Assembly (NCBI RefSeq): GCF_900496995.4
Contig: NC_044006.1
Span: forward strand, 20,482,214 to 20,546,213
Source: Aquila chrysaetos chrysaetos
Lineage: Eukaryota; Chordata; Aves; Accipitriformes; Accipitridae
DNA: 64,000 bases
Reading direction: 5' to 3'
Positions 53,455 through 64,000 of this stretch are shown here, piece after piece. A program made the translations under genes and the position numbers. Within the stretch, counting starts at the first letter, position 1; each line of letters begins with the position of its first letter. Under the pieces are notes generated by a model that was not told where the DNA came from, did no database searches, and saw nothing but the letters and a program-made list of their open reading frames with translations.

Positions 53455-55027
53455 CTCGCTAGGACAACATCTTTCTGTAGTTGTATTCAGATGCAGTTGT
53501 GACCTTTACCAGTGCCGGTTAAACCACAGTAATAGACAACATTTTTGTTTAATGCTTGCCATGCTCAGTAGACTTTATACAATAGGTCTTCAGTTAGTCC
53601 ACTAGTTTTGAGTTAAAATTGTTTATACTTCAGGAAGATGTTAGGCAATAGCAAGACATGCTGTGCTAGTCAGCACAGTGATTCTTCGGATCATTAACTT
53701 AGATGTCAGAATTGCATGTCTGTGTATCTCTTGGGTCTGTAAACTTGGGTGTAGTTGCTAAAGCCTGCAGCACACATCCCAGTTATTTAAATGACTGACA
53801 CTTTGGGTTTTTAGCTGGGAAACTCCAGTGCTGGAGAAGGATGGGAATCTGTGTTCTGCTTGAAATCCTGCCACCTGGAGCAGGGAGGGGATGCTGCCTC
53901 CCGATCTGAAACAGGGAGCTCAGTTCCAAAATTTCCCAGCACAGTACACGTTTGGAAGTATTGCTGTATTGTGGGAAAAACAATCCTTTAAACGTCAAGT
54001 AAATACCTTTTATTTGTAATTGTACTTTAAGTAGATTCCAGGGAAAAGTAAGGTAAATATAATTCTGGGTAAAAATTTCACCCGAAGTAGAAGCATAGCC
54101 TCCTTAAAAATAAGAAAAAGCTTGAAATTCAACTATGATTTAGAAAACCACAGTTTCATGTGTATTCCTACATGAAGAAGCTCCTGTGTAGTTGAACTGC
54201 TTTGGTATTATTCTTGGTGCAAATAATTTATCTAACCTTCTGATGCTAAAAAGTTGAAAGCTGAAAGAATTACAAAAATATGAGGTAGAACCATCTTTTA
54301 GCACTTGCTTTTTATTCTTTGCACTGTTGCTCTATTTTTTTCCTTTTCTTCACCTCAGTAGTGCTCATACTGTGCAGTGTAAAAAAAAGTCCCACTTACG
54401 CTATGAGTACACTTAATTTGCTGTCTGCATAAGCAGTATTTTTAAAATACATGCTGTATGCACATTGCTCAATGAAGTGATGATTTAATTTGCCTAGGGT
54501 AAATTCATAATTACTCCTCTCGTGTGACTGGTCCTCGTACCTCCCCAATGTAGATGGGACCTATTTTTCTTCAGTTTAGTTTATAGCCAGGAATTTCATC
54601 TGTTCTTGATGCTTCCCTAGAATTAGCAGGTGTTGTTTGGATTGCAGACATCATCACAGAGTGTTTATTTGTTTAATTAAAACATAACATCCAACAGGCC
54701 TTTTCCCAGCCAGCCTGAAGCAGTCTGGATCTGAGCTTTGTGGTTGCACCTGGTTCTTCTGCAGTTGCCTCTTCAGAGTTGTGGGCTGCTGCTCTCCTGT
54801 CTGCTTAGTGCAGGATGGCCTCTTGCACTTGGATAAATGAGGGAGGCACAGTGCCATCCATAGCAAGTCTCTTCGTACCTCTGTGTTCACAATACAGTGC
54901 TGATTCTTGACGTTTCAGGTTTGTCATGAGGAGTACTATAGAGAAAATAGGTCAGTAGTATTTCTTGGTTTGTCCATAGGTTCATATACCTAGTTTGCTT
55001 TGTTGGGAAGAGATCTTACAGATTGTG

Positions 55028-55604
55028 TGTCCTGGTTTCGGCTGGGGTACAGTTAATTTTCTTCCTAGCAGCTGGTACAGTGCTGTGCTTTGGATTTAGG
55101 ATGAGAAGAATGTTGATAACACACTAATGTTTTCAGTTGTTGCTAAGTAATGTTTAGACTAAGTCAAGGACTTCTCAGCTTTTCGCACTGCCCTGCCAGC
55201 AGAGGCTGGGGGTGCAGAGGAAGCTGGGAGGGGACACAGGCAGGACCGGTGACCCAGAGCGGCCAACGGGATATTCCATACCATATGATGTCATGCCCAG
55301 TAGATAAATTTGGGGGAAAGCTGGCTGGGGGCTGCTGCTTGGGAACTGGCTGGGCATTGGCTGGCGGGTGGTGAGCAATTGCGTTGTGCATCACTTGTTT
55401 TGTATGTTCTAATTCTTTTAGCATTATTATTATTATGATTATTATTGTTATTTTCCCTTTGTTTTCTGTCCTATGAAACTGTCTTTATCTCAACCCACAA
55501 ATTTTATGTTTTTTTTCCGATTCTCTCCCTGCTATCCCACTGGGAGGGGAGAGTGAGCGAACGGCTGTGTGGTGCTTAGCTGCCTGCCGGGTTAAACCAC
55601 AACG
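55028..55604 (+). mobile_element. Solo ERVL-like LTR, subfamily B, near the TRANK1 start exon
   Basis: 577 bp, nearly identical to the copy at 47335 from its middle to its end. Flanks are TTGTG (55023-55027) and TTATG (55605-55609), a duplication with one change. The terminal bases are AACG instead of GACA. It lies 1.0 kb upstream of the TRANK1 start-codon exon, in the same direction. Confidence 0.88.
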
Positions 55605-56633
55605 TTATGTTAGCAGGTGGTGAAGTTACACATTGTTACTGGTTTTGTTCCAGGCCTGCTAATACTTGGATAATAAGTAAATCTGTGCATTCCTTTTTGG
55701 TGAATTAATCTTATTTAATAGTACTGAGATTTGTGAGATTCATACAGGTTATTGCAGGTAATGGAAATGGCTTTTAATCATAAATCCATTTATGAAGAAT
55801 GATTCTACACAAGGCTTTAGCATTGGATTTTTCTCTTGGTCTGTGATTTTGATGTGCTGTTTCTCAACAGACATAGCTGTTTTTCATCTTGTGTTTGTTT
55901 CCTTCACCTAGCTGCCTGACCATGTGATTAGTTTTATGTAATTTCATAATTTTAATGGTGACATATTTTTTCAATCAGTTGCAGTTGATGCCTGTTTCAA
56001 CCTTTGTTTTCTTCAGGTGCTTGCTATATTCATTTTAACAACTGTTTTAAATCTGATTCAAGGTTCTCATGCACTATTAATATACTTACGTTATGGTATT
56101 TTCATGAAGTAATCAAATTTCAATGCAGTTTTGTATACATTGGATTACTCAATGTCTAGCCAGAGAGGCTGGACAAAAAAGTTATAAAGATAAATTAAAA
56201 GGTAATAAATGAGTTTTGTGTTTAATTGAGATGTATAGCTTCATGTATTTCTTAAGCATATGAAATCTGTTTGTTCTCTTGGATATTTCCTCCCACATCC
56301 AGTGTGTGTGCACATATTTAAATAGTTTGAAATCTTAATCTAAAAAATATGGTTTAAGACATGAGGAGAAAAACTGAAAAAATTGCATGGCAGTGGTAGA
56401 TCTGGTTAGCTGAGGTTGATTAAAAAATAGATGGGAAGTTGAGGCATCAAAGATGAGGCTGTCACCTGACTTATATTTTACTGTTCCAACTGCAGCAAAC
56501 AAAACAGATGTGTTCTGTTGTCCTCCTTTTCAAATATGCAAAAACTAAGGTGAAAATTTAAGTGGATTTTAGGGAAAGAAGTGTCTCATAAATCAGTGCT
56601 TTTGTTTGATTATTTTTTTTTTCTCTTAATTAG

Positions 56634-56768
56634 CATGGATGCCATGGAATATGCCCAGCTTATGCGACAAGCTGGAAACCAGGATTTTAAAAATGGAAAT
56701 TACTCTTTGGCCATCAGAAAGTATGATCAAGCTCTACATATGCTCGGTTGTTTAATGCAGTGGGTCCC
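56634..56768 (+). CDS. TRANK1: TRANK1 first coding exon, residues 1-45, TPR 1
   Basis: Acceptor TTCTCTTAATTAG, then C and ATG at 56635. Encodes [38 protein letters not shown] and CLMQWVP. The donor is GTAAGT at 56769, phase 2. Confidence 0.9.
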
Positions 56769-59700
56769 GTAAGTATTCTTGAATGACCAGATGTAAATCG
56801 TAAGACAAGTTTGAAATTTGTACAGTACTACAGTTAGCTCAGAACTGTATTTCTTGCCCTGACACCTGATTTTCTTTTATCTTTTGTCACACTCTTCAGT
56901 GTACCAGTTTTATAAATAAAGAGGAATTGCTCTTCCTGACATATATGTGGGAGATTAGTTAGTGACTGTAATCTGAATATTTTTATATAAGCATCCATTA
57001 TAAACTAGTGTAATTAAAGCTCAAATTAATTTTCCATAAATTGTGTTGGTTTCTGTTAAAAAGACTTCTGTTTCTTAGCTGACATGCTGTGGATTAATCT
57101 TGCTGTAATTCTGCCATGTACTGGTCATGTCTATGGCCTGTTGTAACATGGGTCTTCTGATTATCTTTAAAATGATTCATGCAAGTTACTTTGTTATTGT
57201 TCTTTGGTCTTTCTTGGTATTCTCAGATTTGTTAAAAAATAATTTTTCAGCAGAAGAGTTCTTTGGGTATTTCTTTCCAAATGTTAAGTGCTTGTTTTTA
57301 TCAGTTAACATCATTTGCTAATGTTATTAATGATTAAATAGTTGAGTATTATGTTAACTATTAAATATTCATTACTACCGTGTATTAACACTGCTGTTAA
57401 CCTAATTTAACACCAGCCATTCATTTCTTTTGACTATTAGCCATTTAGACTAAGTAGTCAAATAAGTCTGGAGCACGTGCAGGGTGGAGGACCGAACAAG
57501 GACAGAGCCTCTACCTCCAGCGCCTGCCCATTGCAAGCAGTGGGATTTTGTTATACTACAGGGACCTGCTCCCGAGCGTCTCCTTTCCCCTTGCCATAGG
57601 TTGCCTTGTCAGGATTTGCTTGCATGCAAGAGTGTGCTCTGAACACAGTCAGTGTAATTTGAACAACTTTCTTGAGTGTAAATTAGTAGATAGGAATAAG
57701 ATGAAGGATGCCACTCTGTGGCATGTGCTGTTTGTTTGAGTGCAGGAAAGACAGACTTTCCAGGCTCCCCAGTATGCCGTGGGCTGTAGTCCTGTAATTT
57801 GTGTGCAGCTTTTTCCAGAAACTCTTGGATCCAGCAGATGTTTTATATACCTTAGTACATTCTGTTCTCTAAAATACATTATTTCTTAGCTGGTGTAAGT
57901 GTGGATAATTCTGTTGACTTCATCAACTGGTGATACAGTAAAATGCGTTTAGGTTGTTTTTTGGTGACCAAAATATGTTTAGCATTCTTTCCATCTAGCA
58001 GCTTCCATTCATGTGTCTCTCTTCTCCCGTTCTTGGCCACTGGTTTTCACTGAGCCATATCTAGGTGTGTCGAGATGGTCTAAACTCTTTCTAAATCCTC
58101 ATACTGCTTTATTCCTGTGGGTTGGCTTTCTGCTTCAGAGGAGACCAGGATATCACTAAGGGTATCACTATGGTATCATTTAGGATGTCACTAAGAGATT
58201 TTATAGCTTACGTTCAAATGATCTTTATTTTTTACAACTCCATTTTTACCTCTAATTTTGTTAGGTAAATCTTTAGCTTAGCACAAGCACTACGTAGCAA
58301 CAACTAAAACATCTGTGTGTTATCAACATTATTCTCACACTAAATCCAAAGCACAGCACTGTACCAGCTGCTAGGAAGAAAATTACCTCTATCCCAGCTG
58401 AAACCAGGACATAGACTTTTTTCTTTTTTTCTTGTTGCTAACTGTAAAGTACAATGCCTTCTTCTTCAAGCAAATAAACAGTTATGCTAAAAACATATTT
58501 TTAGGTGTTCCAGGGACATAGCTGTGTTACACTGCAACAAATCAACTGCCTTGTACAGTCTTGGTAAATGGAGAGAAGCAGTGTTTTCGGCCTACCAGAG
58601 CTTACACTGGGATCGGGAGTATGTTAAGGTATTCAGATGTTTAAGCTGGCAGTTTTTGCATGCCTTATTTTTTAAAACAATTGTGAATATCTGCTTTTTA
58701 TTGTGTTTTGATTTTGAGGTGTGATAAGCAAATATAGCATAAAATTCCGGAACTGGTGTCTGACTCTGTGCATGAGCATCAAAATTACTACTGTAATAGT
58801 ACTTTTAATAAAACGAAGCAGCTCTCTTGTACCAGGAGATGCTGGTTCTTTCTGGGTCCCAACAAGAGAGGCACCAATGCTTTGAAGAAAGATAACTATT
58901 TTATTAATATCCCAGACAAGGCGATAGCAAGGAATAAAATCTTACGTGCCCTTGTGATGCTGGAGACCTGGGAATAATGCAGCACCGGCCAGGTCTCCGG
59001 TCAGTCAATGGCACACTGCACAGATCCTGTCTGTGGTGAGGTTCACCAGCTTTGTGTTCACTTGTAGTCTTGCAGAGCCTGGCTCATGGTACAGATTCAT
59101 CAGTCACGGACAGCAGTCAGGTGTGGGATGGGGACTTAGCTTTGAAGGCTCCCTTGGGCAGTGTGCCCTAATATTCTTTAAATGTTAATAAGCCTGCAGT
59201 TCCTGGGAAAAGCGTGTGGTGATCAAGGTCATATTGTATTTCCAGTGGACAGAACAATACACTACACATTAAGTACACATTGACTCAAAGACTCATCTGT
59301 TAGGAATAAGTAGTGGTTGTACAGTATTTATGATATGGAGGCATACACTTGGATTGACTTTTATGTACAATAAATAGTCTTCTGGACTAACCACTACAGA
59401 TTCCCAGAGACTTTAGTAGAAGGTATTTGATTTAGATATGGTAAAATTGCATGCAGATACCAATTTAACTTGCGCTGTATTGCAGCATGCCAGTTATCTG
59501 GTTTGAACAAATTGATTCCACTGTGACTCTGAGCCAGTACAACCTAGTTCAGTGGTGAATATGAACATGTTCAGGTGCCACTGGCTGAAGAATACGTGCA
59601 TTGTGGTAAATATTGCAAAATGCAGTGGCATGGGGACGTAAATATATATTCTGGACCCTGTGCCAAAAAAACCCCATCCTTTCCAGAGGAAGTTGCTAAC

Positions 59701-62700
59701 AGTATGTCTTTCATCCCGTAGTTATTTTCCAAGTTTTGTTTTCCAGGATTTATCACTCTTAGTATCTGTGATGACATCAGTAGCATATTGTGAATTTCAA
59801 GGGATGTTTACTGCACTTTTTTTGGATTTGTGTGTAAGAAGCTGTAAAAATAGCACTACATTTCATTTTTATAGCATAATTAGAGAATTTAGGAAAAAAT
59901 GGTAACATTTTGCTTTGTAATAAAGATCTCTGAATATTTTCTCAACAATGGTCTTTTTTTGTTCTCCTTTTTTTCTCAGGCTTATTACAGAGCTGGCCAC
60001 TCCTTAATCATGTTATCAGACTCTTATGAGGCAATTTCTATGTTTCATAAAGGTTTGATTCTCCTAAATGCTTCTGCAGATCGAACTCAAGTTGCTGATT
60101 TTGTAGCAGGAATCTTCATGAGTGTCAACGGTAAACTCAGATTAAGAGCTTATTTTTTCTAAGAGCCTTTCAGTAGCAATGACAACACAAGTCCTTGGTA
60201 GGATGTCCTTCATGAGATCGTTCATTTGGTCCTTGGTGCCTCAGGTCTGTTTGAGGATCATGAATATGTTGAGTGGCATAATCAGAAGGATGTGGTGAAC
60301 TTGGTCCAGTTTGTATACAGCAGATGCCAACAATCCCAAAACACTGTGCAGGGGAGTGTGTTGTCTCACAGGAGCACATCAATTGTGGAACAGTTAGAGA
60401 AGGTCGAAATTCAGAGTCAGGGAGACAAGGTTGGAGATTGGGAGCCCAAACACTAAGGCTTTAGTGGTTTTTGTCCAGACCACTCAGCTTTTCTTTTAGC
60501 TCCGTAGATGTGAAAATAATTAGAAGACACTCAGCTTAAACTTGAGTTTACAGTGCAGTATGTTCCAGCATGGGGGGACTTTCCCCTAGCTAGTAATGGG
60601 CAGCAGTGAAAAGAGAGAATTTGACTTTTCTGTGGTATGGTGTGGGGTTTTTTGAGCAATGTCCACCCTATGTCTCCCTGCTGTCTCCTCAGTCTTTCCT
60701 CTTCTACTTGCTTTTTCATCCAGTTCACAGGCTTTGTCTGATGGGGCCTGCAGGCATGCCAGGAGATTTTGGGTTGTGTCCCTGCTGCATTTAATTGAGC
60801 TTGTAGCCCCGTGTTAAGGATGATGATTAGCTTTAGTAGTGTCCATAGCTGGGTTCACCCACAAGTGGAAAAACAGTCACAAGGTTCACAGTGTCTTGGG
60901 GCTTAGAGGTGTTTCTGGAGGGCAGGGATTAATTTTTTTTTCCCTTGTTTAATAAAAACTGGCTACTGATAACAAGGTGCCTTATCACTTGGGTGGCCAG
61001 GGATATTTAAACGCACATTTGGCGTTTTCCTGGGTATTAATCAGTGCTAAAATTGTCACTGTGCAATGAAGTAATTTAGTTGGAGACCCCAACTTTAAAA
61101 GTGCTGTGTATACTAAATAGTTCTCGTGTATACTAAATAGTTTTCTCAATTGCTTATTCTTGCAGATGAACGAGTCTTTCCACCGACTTTTCCCCCTGCA
61201 TATGATTATGTTTTCAGTGCAAGGTTTGATGCACTGATTTGGCAAGCGGTGATAGAAAGGTTGGCCCAGAAAGGGAAGTGGCGGGTAAGTCTGTCACTGC
61301 ATTACCTACTGCTGTGCAGTAGGCACTCATGTCTTACCTCTTCAGGGTAAGCTCGCATTATGTTGTAAAATCCAAAACAGTGAATATTTATCGTTCCCTG
61401 CTTCAAATGTCTTGATTTTTAAGACTTGAAAAATACTTTAGTGATAAATAATTTCGGAAATTCAGTTCTTGAAGGGATACGATGAACTTGAAATCCTGCT
61501 TGTCTCTTGCTGTTGTCTCTGTTATAATTACGGTGCCATCTAGAGTCGTTATTCTTAAAGAAATCAGAGGGGAAAAAAATATCTTTATTTGTGGTCCCTT
61601 TTACTTTTCCTTCTGTATGACAAGCTGGATTTTTGAAGCTGTCTGTGAAAGACCCACAAATAAAGGAGCATCTCAGTGGAAGTACATGGTTGGTAAACAA
61701 AACCAGATCATTTAGAAACATCAGAAGGTGACTCACCTGAAATAATTTTAATCCTCTTTTGTATAGTGACTGTGTAAAAAACAAACAAACAAACAAACCC
61801 ACAACAAAACAAACAAACAAACAACCCCCGCCCCTTCCCCCCCCCAAAAAAACTCTCAAACCAAAACAAAAAAAACCAAAACCCCTCTCATTGTCATGAT
61901 TACACCTGTATTGGATGTCAGTGGTGAGGTGCTGGCGGTGGGGGCTACAGGGGCCTCTGTGAGGAGAGGCCAGGGCTGCCCTGTGCCGGACACGGCTGGT
62001 TCCAGCCGGCTGCAATGGCCGCTCTGCAGGGCACGGCTGAGCCCCTCGGCCACGATGGTGGTGCCTCTGAGAAAGGGTGTTTTAAAAAGGGGCAAAACCC
62101 TGCCTGGCTGAATGAGGGGGGGAAAAAGTGAGAGAAACAGCCCTCTGAGCACCAGGGTCAGAGAAGGAGAGGAATGAGGGGGAGGAGGTGCTCCAGGCCC
62201 GGAGCACGGGTTCTCTTGCAGCCTGTGCAGAAACCATGCAGGAGCAGGCTCCTGACAGGAACCACAGCCCATGGAGGACCCACACTGGAGCAGGGGAGAA
62301 GCATAAGGAGGAGGGAGTGACAGAGGGACTGCTATGGACTGACTGCAGCCCCACATTCCCCATCCACCCCCCCTACTGTGGGCAGGGATATCTTTCAACT
62401 AGATCAGGTTGCTTAAAGCCCCATCCACCTTGACTTTGAACACTTCCAATAATGAGGCATCCACATCTTGTCCGGGCAACCTGTTCCAGTGTATCACCAC
62501 CCTTATTGTAAAAAAAATTCTTCCTTATGTCCAATTTAAACCTACCCTCTTTCAGGTTAAAACTGTTGCCCCTTGTCCTGTCACTACAGGCATTGTTAAA
62601 AAGTCTTTCTTATAAGCCCCCTTTAAGTATTGAAAGGCTGCAATAAGGTCTCCCTGGAACCTTCTCTAGGCTGAACAACCCCAACTCTTTTAGCCTTTCT

Positions 62701-64000
62701 TCATAGGAGAGGTATTCCATCCCTCTGATCATTTTTGTGGCCCCTCTCTGGACCTGCTCCAACAGGTCTATGTCTTTCCTGTGCTGAGGACCCCAGAGCT
62801 GAATGCAGTACTGCAGGTCGGGTCTCACGAGAGCAGAGTAGAGGGGGAGAATCACCTCCCTCGACCTGCTGGCCACAATCCTGTTGATGCAGCCCAGGAT
62901 ACGGTTGGCTTTCTGGGCTGTGAGCGCACATTGCCGGCTCATGTTGAGCTTTTCATCCACCAGTACCCCCAAGTACTTCTCTGCAGCGCTGCTCTCAATC
63001 CCTTCATCCCCCAGCCTGTATTGATACTGGGGGTTGCCCTGATCCAGGTGCAGGATCTTGCACTTGGCCTTGTTGAACTTCATGGGCCCGCTCCTCAAGC
63101 CTGTCAAGGTCCCTCTGGATGGCATCCCTTCTCTGAAGTGTATCAACTGCATCACTCAGCTTGGTGTCATCTGCAAACTTGCTGAGTGATTGAGTGCACC
63201 ACGCAATCCCACTGTCTGTCATTGATGAAGATACTAAATAGTACTGGTCCCAGTACAGACCTTTGAGGGACACCACTCGTTGCTGGTGTCCACTTGGACA
63301 TTGAGCCATTGACTATAACTCTTTGAAAGCAGCCAACCAGCCAATTCCTTATCCATCCAACAGTCCATCCATCAAACCCATGTCTCTCCAATTTAGAGCT
63401 AAGAATGTTGTGGGGGACTGTATCAAAGGCCTTCTAGAAGTCCAGGTAGATGACATCTGTAGTTCTTCCTTTGTCCTCTGATGAAGCCAGGTGGGTTTTT
63501 AAGGAGCAAGGTAAAGTTTTTAGGGAAACTGAGAAAATGGGAAAAGATACAGTATGCATTTCTTGCTTTCTGCTCAGGATGTTGGTGTAGCTGGGGAGTC
63601 TCATCCCCATGAACATAAAGGTCCACTCCTAAAGCGAAGGGCCACTTACAAGGTGTATGGGAGAGAATTTCAGAGCCTGACCTTTCTACATGGTTTTTAT
63701 TTCTGAGGAAGCTTTCGTCAGTCGTAGCTTCCCACAGTCCACTATATATTACATTAATTCAGTTGAAAAATGGAAAGGGAGATTCAGTAATCTGTTACAA
63801 TCTTAAAAAAAAAAAATCTGAAATATTGTTAGCCCTCATTTGCTTTCCTACAAGATCTGATGAGTCAGTGAAAAACAAAGTTTCTAAGTGTGCTTATAAG
63901 GTCACTAATGGTTTGGGTTTTTTCCAGTCTTGTCTGTTGTTGTTGTCAGAGAAGAAAGAGTTGCCCGCCAATCTCAGAGTCAACCAGTTATCACTGAAGA
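56634..64000 (+). CDS. TRANK1: TRANK1, 5' part, five coding exons, cut at the window edge
   Basis: TRANK1 (TPR and ankyrin repeat-containing protein 1) is a very large protein with N-terminal TPR repeats, ankyrin repeats and a UvrD/Rep-like helicase module. Exons 56634-56768, 58505-58628, 59980-60130, 61166-61284 and 63928-64000 join in phase to 200 codons. ATG at 56635 has a good context (AGCATGG). TPR-like helices are visible: [20 protein letters not shown], then [20 protein letters not shown], then [20 protein letters not shown]. The segments [28 protein letters not shown] and [15 protein letters not shown] match the N-terminus of mammalian TRANK1 as I remember it. It lies head to head with MLH1, as in the human 3p22 order. 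The ankyrin and helicase parts are off the right edge. Confidence 0.93.
56769..58282 (+). other. TRANK1 intron between coding exons 1 and 2
   Basis: AT-rich. Apart from the LTR fragment near 58.28-58.41 kb I see nothing recognisable. The 57.48-57.72 kb part is less AT-rich but resembles no gene. Confidence 0.6.
58283..58411 (-). mobile_element. 5' fragment of an ERVL-like LTR, reversed
   Basis: The reverse complement starts TGTCCTGGTTTCAGCTGG and continues through the first ~130 bp of the LTR family found at 14.9, 47.3, 49.1 and 55.0 kb, then stops. It is the only copy in minus orientation and lies about 90 bp before the exon at 58505. Confidence 0.85.
58505..58628 (+). CDS. TRANK1: TRANK1 coding exon 2, residues 45-86, TPR 2
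   Basis: 124 nt encoding [20 protein letters not shown] and [20 protein letters not shown] then K. The acceptor is ATTTTTAG and the donor GTATTC. Confidence 0.93.
58629..59979 (+). other. TRANK1 intron between coding exons 2 and 3
   Basis: 1.35 kb. The 58.79-59.28 kb part is denser in GC and might be an old retroelement, but I cannot name it. Confidence 0.5.
59980..60130 (+). CDS. TRANK1: TRANK1 coding exon 3, residues 87-137, TPR 3
   Basis: 151 nt encoding [40 protein letters not shown] and [10 protein letters not shown]. The acceptor is TTTTTTTCTCAG and the donor GTAAAC. Confidence 0.94.
60131..61165 (+). other. TRANK1 intron between coding exons 3 and 4
   Basis: 1.0 kb, no gene or known repeat seen. 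Near its 3' end a 20-bp unit containing TACTAAAT is duplicated in tandem (about 61105-61144). Confidence 0.6.
61166..61284 (+). CDS. TRANK1: TRANK1 coding exon 4, residues 137-176
   Basis: 119 nt encoding [20 protein letters not shown] and [19 protein letters not shown]. The acceptor is TATTCTTGCAG and the donor GTAAGT. Confidence 0.94.
61777..61830. repeat. CAAA tetranucleotide repeat
   Basis: Two blocks of AAAC/CAAA units separated by CCCACAACAAAA, followed by C- and A-rich runs up to about 61885. Confidence 0.85.
61895..62377 (+). repeat. Avian retroelement-derived repeat segment
   Basis: G-rich segment with phrases I associate with a common avian interspersed repeat: GGCCACGATGGTGGTGCC, CAGCCCATGGAGGACC and TGACTGCAGCCCC. 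The probable source is an endogenous-retrovirus-type element, but I cannot give the family. It abuts the CR1 copy that begins near 62378. The two large minus-strand frames overlapping it (61419-62015 and 61856-62398) are not supported as genes. Confidence 0.45.
62378..63480 (-). repeat. CR1 LINE, 3' 1.1 kb, frameshifted reverse transcriptase
   Basis: The minus strand carries the second half of the CR1 reverse transcriptase in three frames: [15 protein letters not shown] with [20 protein letters not shown] (63167-63391), [15 protein letters not shown] (63004-63309), then [20 protein letters not shown] and [19 protein letters not shown] (62610-63155). FADD is the catalytic metal-binding motif. 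The frame changes mean it cannot encode a working enzyme. It is 5'-truncated, lies antisense in the TRANK1 intron before coding exon 5, and ends about 450 bp from that exon. Confidence 0.95.
63481..63927 (+). other. TRANK1 intron end before coding exon 5
   Basis: AT-rich unique sequence with a short A10 run near 63806. Nothing else seen. Confidence 0.6.
63928..64000 (+). CDS. TRANK1: TRANK1 coding exon 5, partial, from residue 177
   Basis: Acceptor TTTTTTCCAG. Encodes [20 protein letters not shown] and LSLK, running off the window in an open frame. Confidence 0.92.

Larger units (their letters stand above)
45850..56633 (+). other. TRANK1: TRANK1 first intron (inferred)
   Basis: About 11 kb between the inferred exon 1 and the start-codon exon. 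It contains at least five LTRs (listed separately), a T22 run at 47236-47257, a G-rich tract at 50170-50190 and CTAT-type repeats near 50214-50276. I see no other exon. Frames in 48.4-51.8 kb have no recognisable similarity. Confidence 0.6.

Noticed and set aside
47335..55604. A full-length provirus bounded by the LTRs at 47335 and 55028
   Set aside because: Each LTR has its own target duplication and no retroviral gene remnants lie between them; other solo LTRs do.
61419..62398. 198- and 180-codon minus frames
   Set aside because: They cross a CAAA repeat, a retroelement-derived repeat and intron sequence. Composition is biased and no similarity is recognised.

Overview
This window is vertebrate nuclear DNA from a bird, probably neoavian. 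It holds large introns with consensus GT/AG borders, two CpG-island promoters and long AT-rich non-coding stretches. Its interspersed repeats are typically avian: CR1 LINE fragments and several copies of one ERVL-like LTR with 5-bp target duplications. There is no bacterial-type gene organisation. Most open reading frames in the window are chance frames. The real coding sequence lies in short exons that I joined from conserved peptide matches and splice phases.

Layout. (1) About 1-11.9 kb, plus strand: the 3' two thirds of STARD3NL (MENTHO), a late-endosomal cholesterol-binding/tethering membrane protein. Six coding exons, a probable 3'UTR exon and a poly(A) signal are visible; the 5' exons lie off the left edge. 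(2) About 13.8-30.3 kb, minus strand: a complete MLH1 mismatch-repair gene. All 19 coding exons are intact and join to a 748-residue protein. Seventeen of the 19 exon lengths equal the human ones as I remember them; exons 1 and 12 differ, both in frame. STARD3NL and MLH1 converge tail to tail about 2 kb apart. (3) About 30.3-31.5 kb: a large CpG island over the MLH1 start, extending well into the divergent side. No EPM2AIP1-like reading frame is seen there, but a candidate plus-strand transcript end or retrocopy lies near 32.25 kb. (4) About 32.3-45 kb: intergenic DNA with CR1 fragments, a shortened solo LTR and a second LTR family. (5) About 45.06 kb to the right edge, plus strand: the 5' part of TRANK1, with a CpG-island promoter, an inferred non-coding exon 1, an 11-kb first intron full of LTRs, then five coding exons carrying TPR repeats. 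The last exon is cut by the window edge.

The three genes do not form a functional unit. MLH1 acts in nuclear DNA mismatch repair, STARD3NL at endosome-ER contacts, and TRANK1 is a large TPR/ankyrin/helicase-like protein. The MLH1-TRANK1 head-to-head order matches human 3p22.2 as I know it. The STARD3NL neighbour does not; in human it is on chromosome 7p14.

I found no unknown multi-gene system. The more interesting points concern retroelements and gene structure: an antisense solo LTR 92 bp from an MLH1 splice acceptor, three sense LTRs just upstream of the TRANK1 start-codon exon, a tandemly duplicated branch-point segment before TRANK1 exon 5, and the apparent absence of EPM2AIP1.
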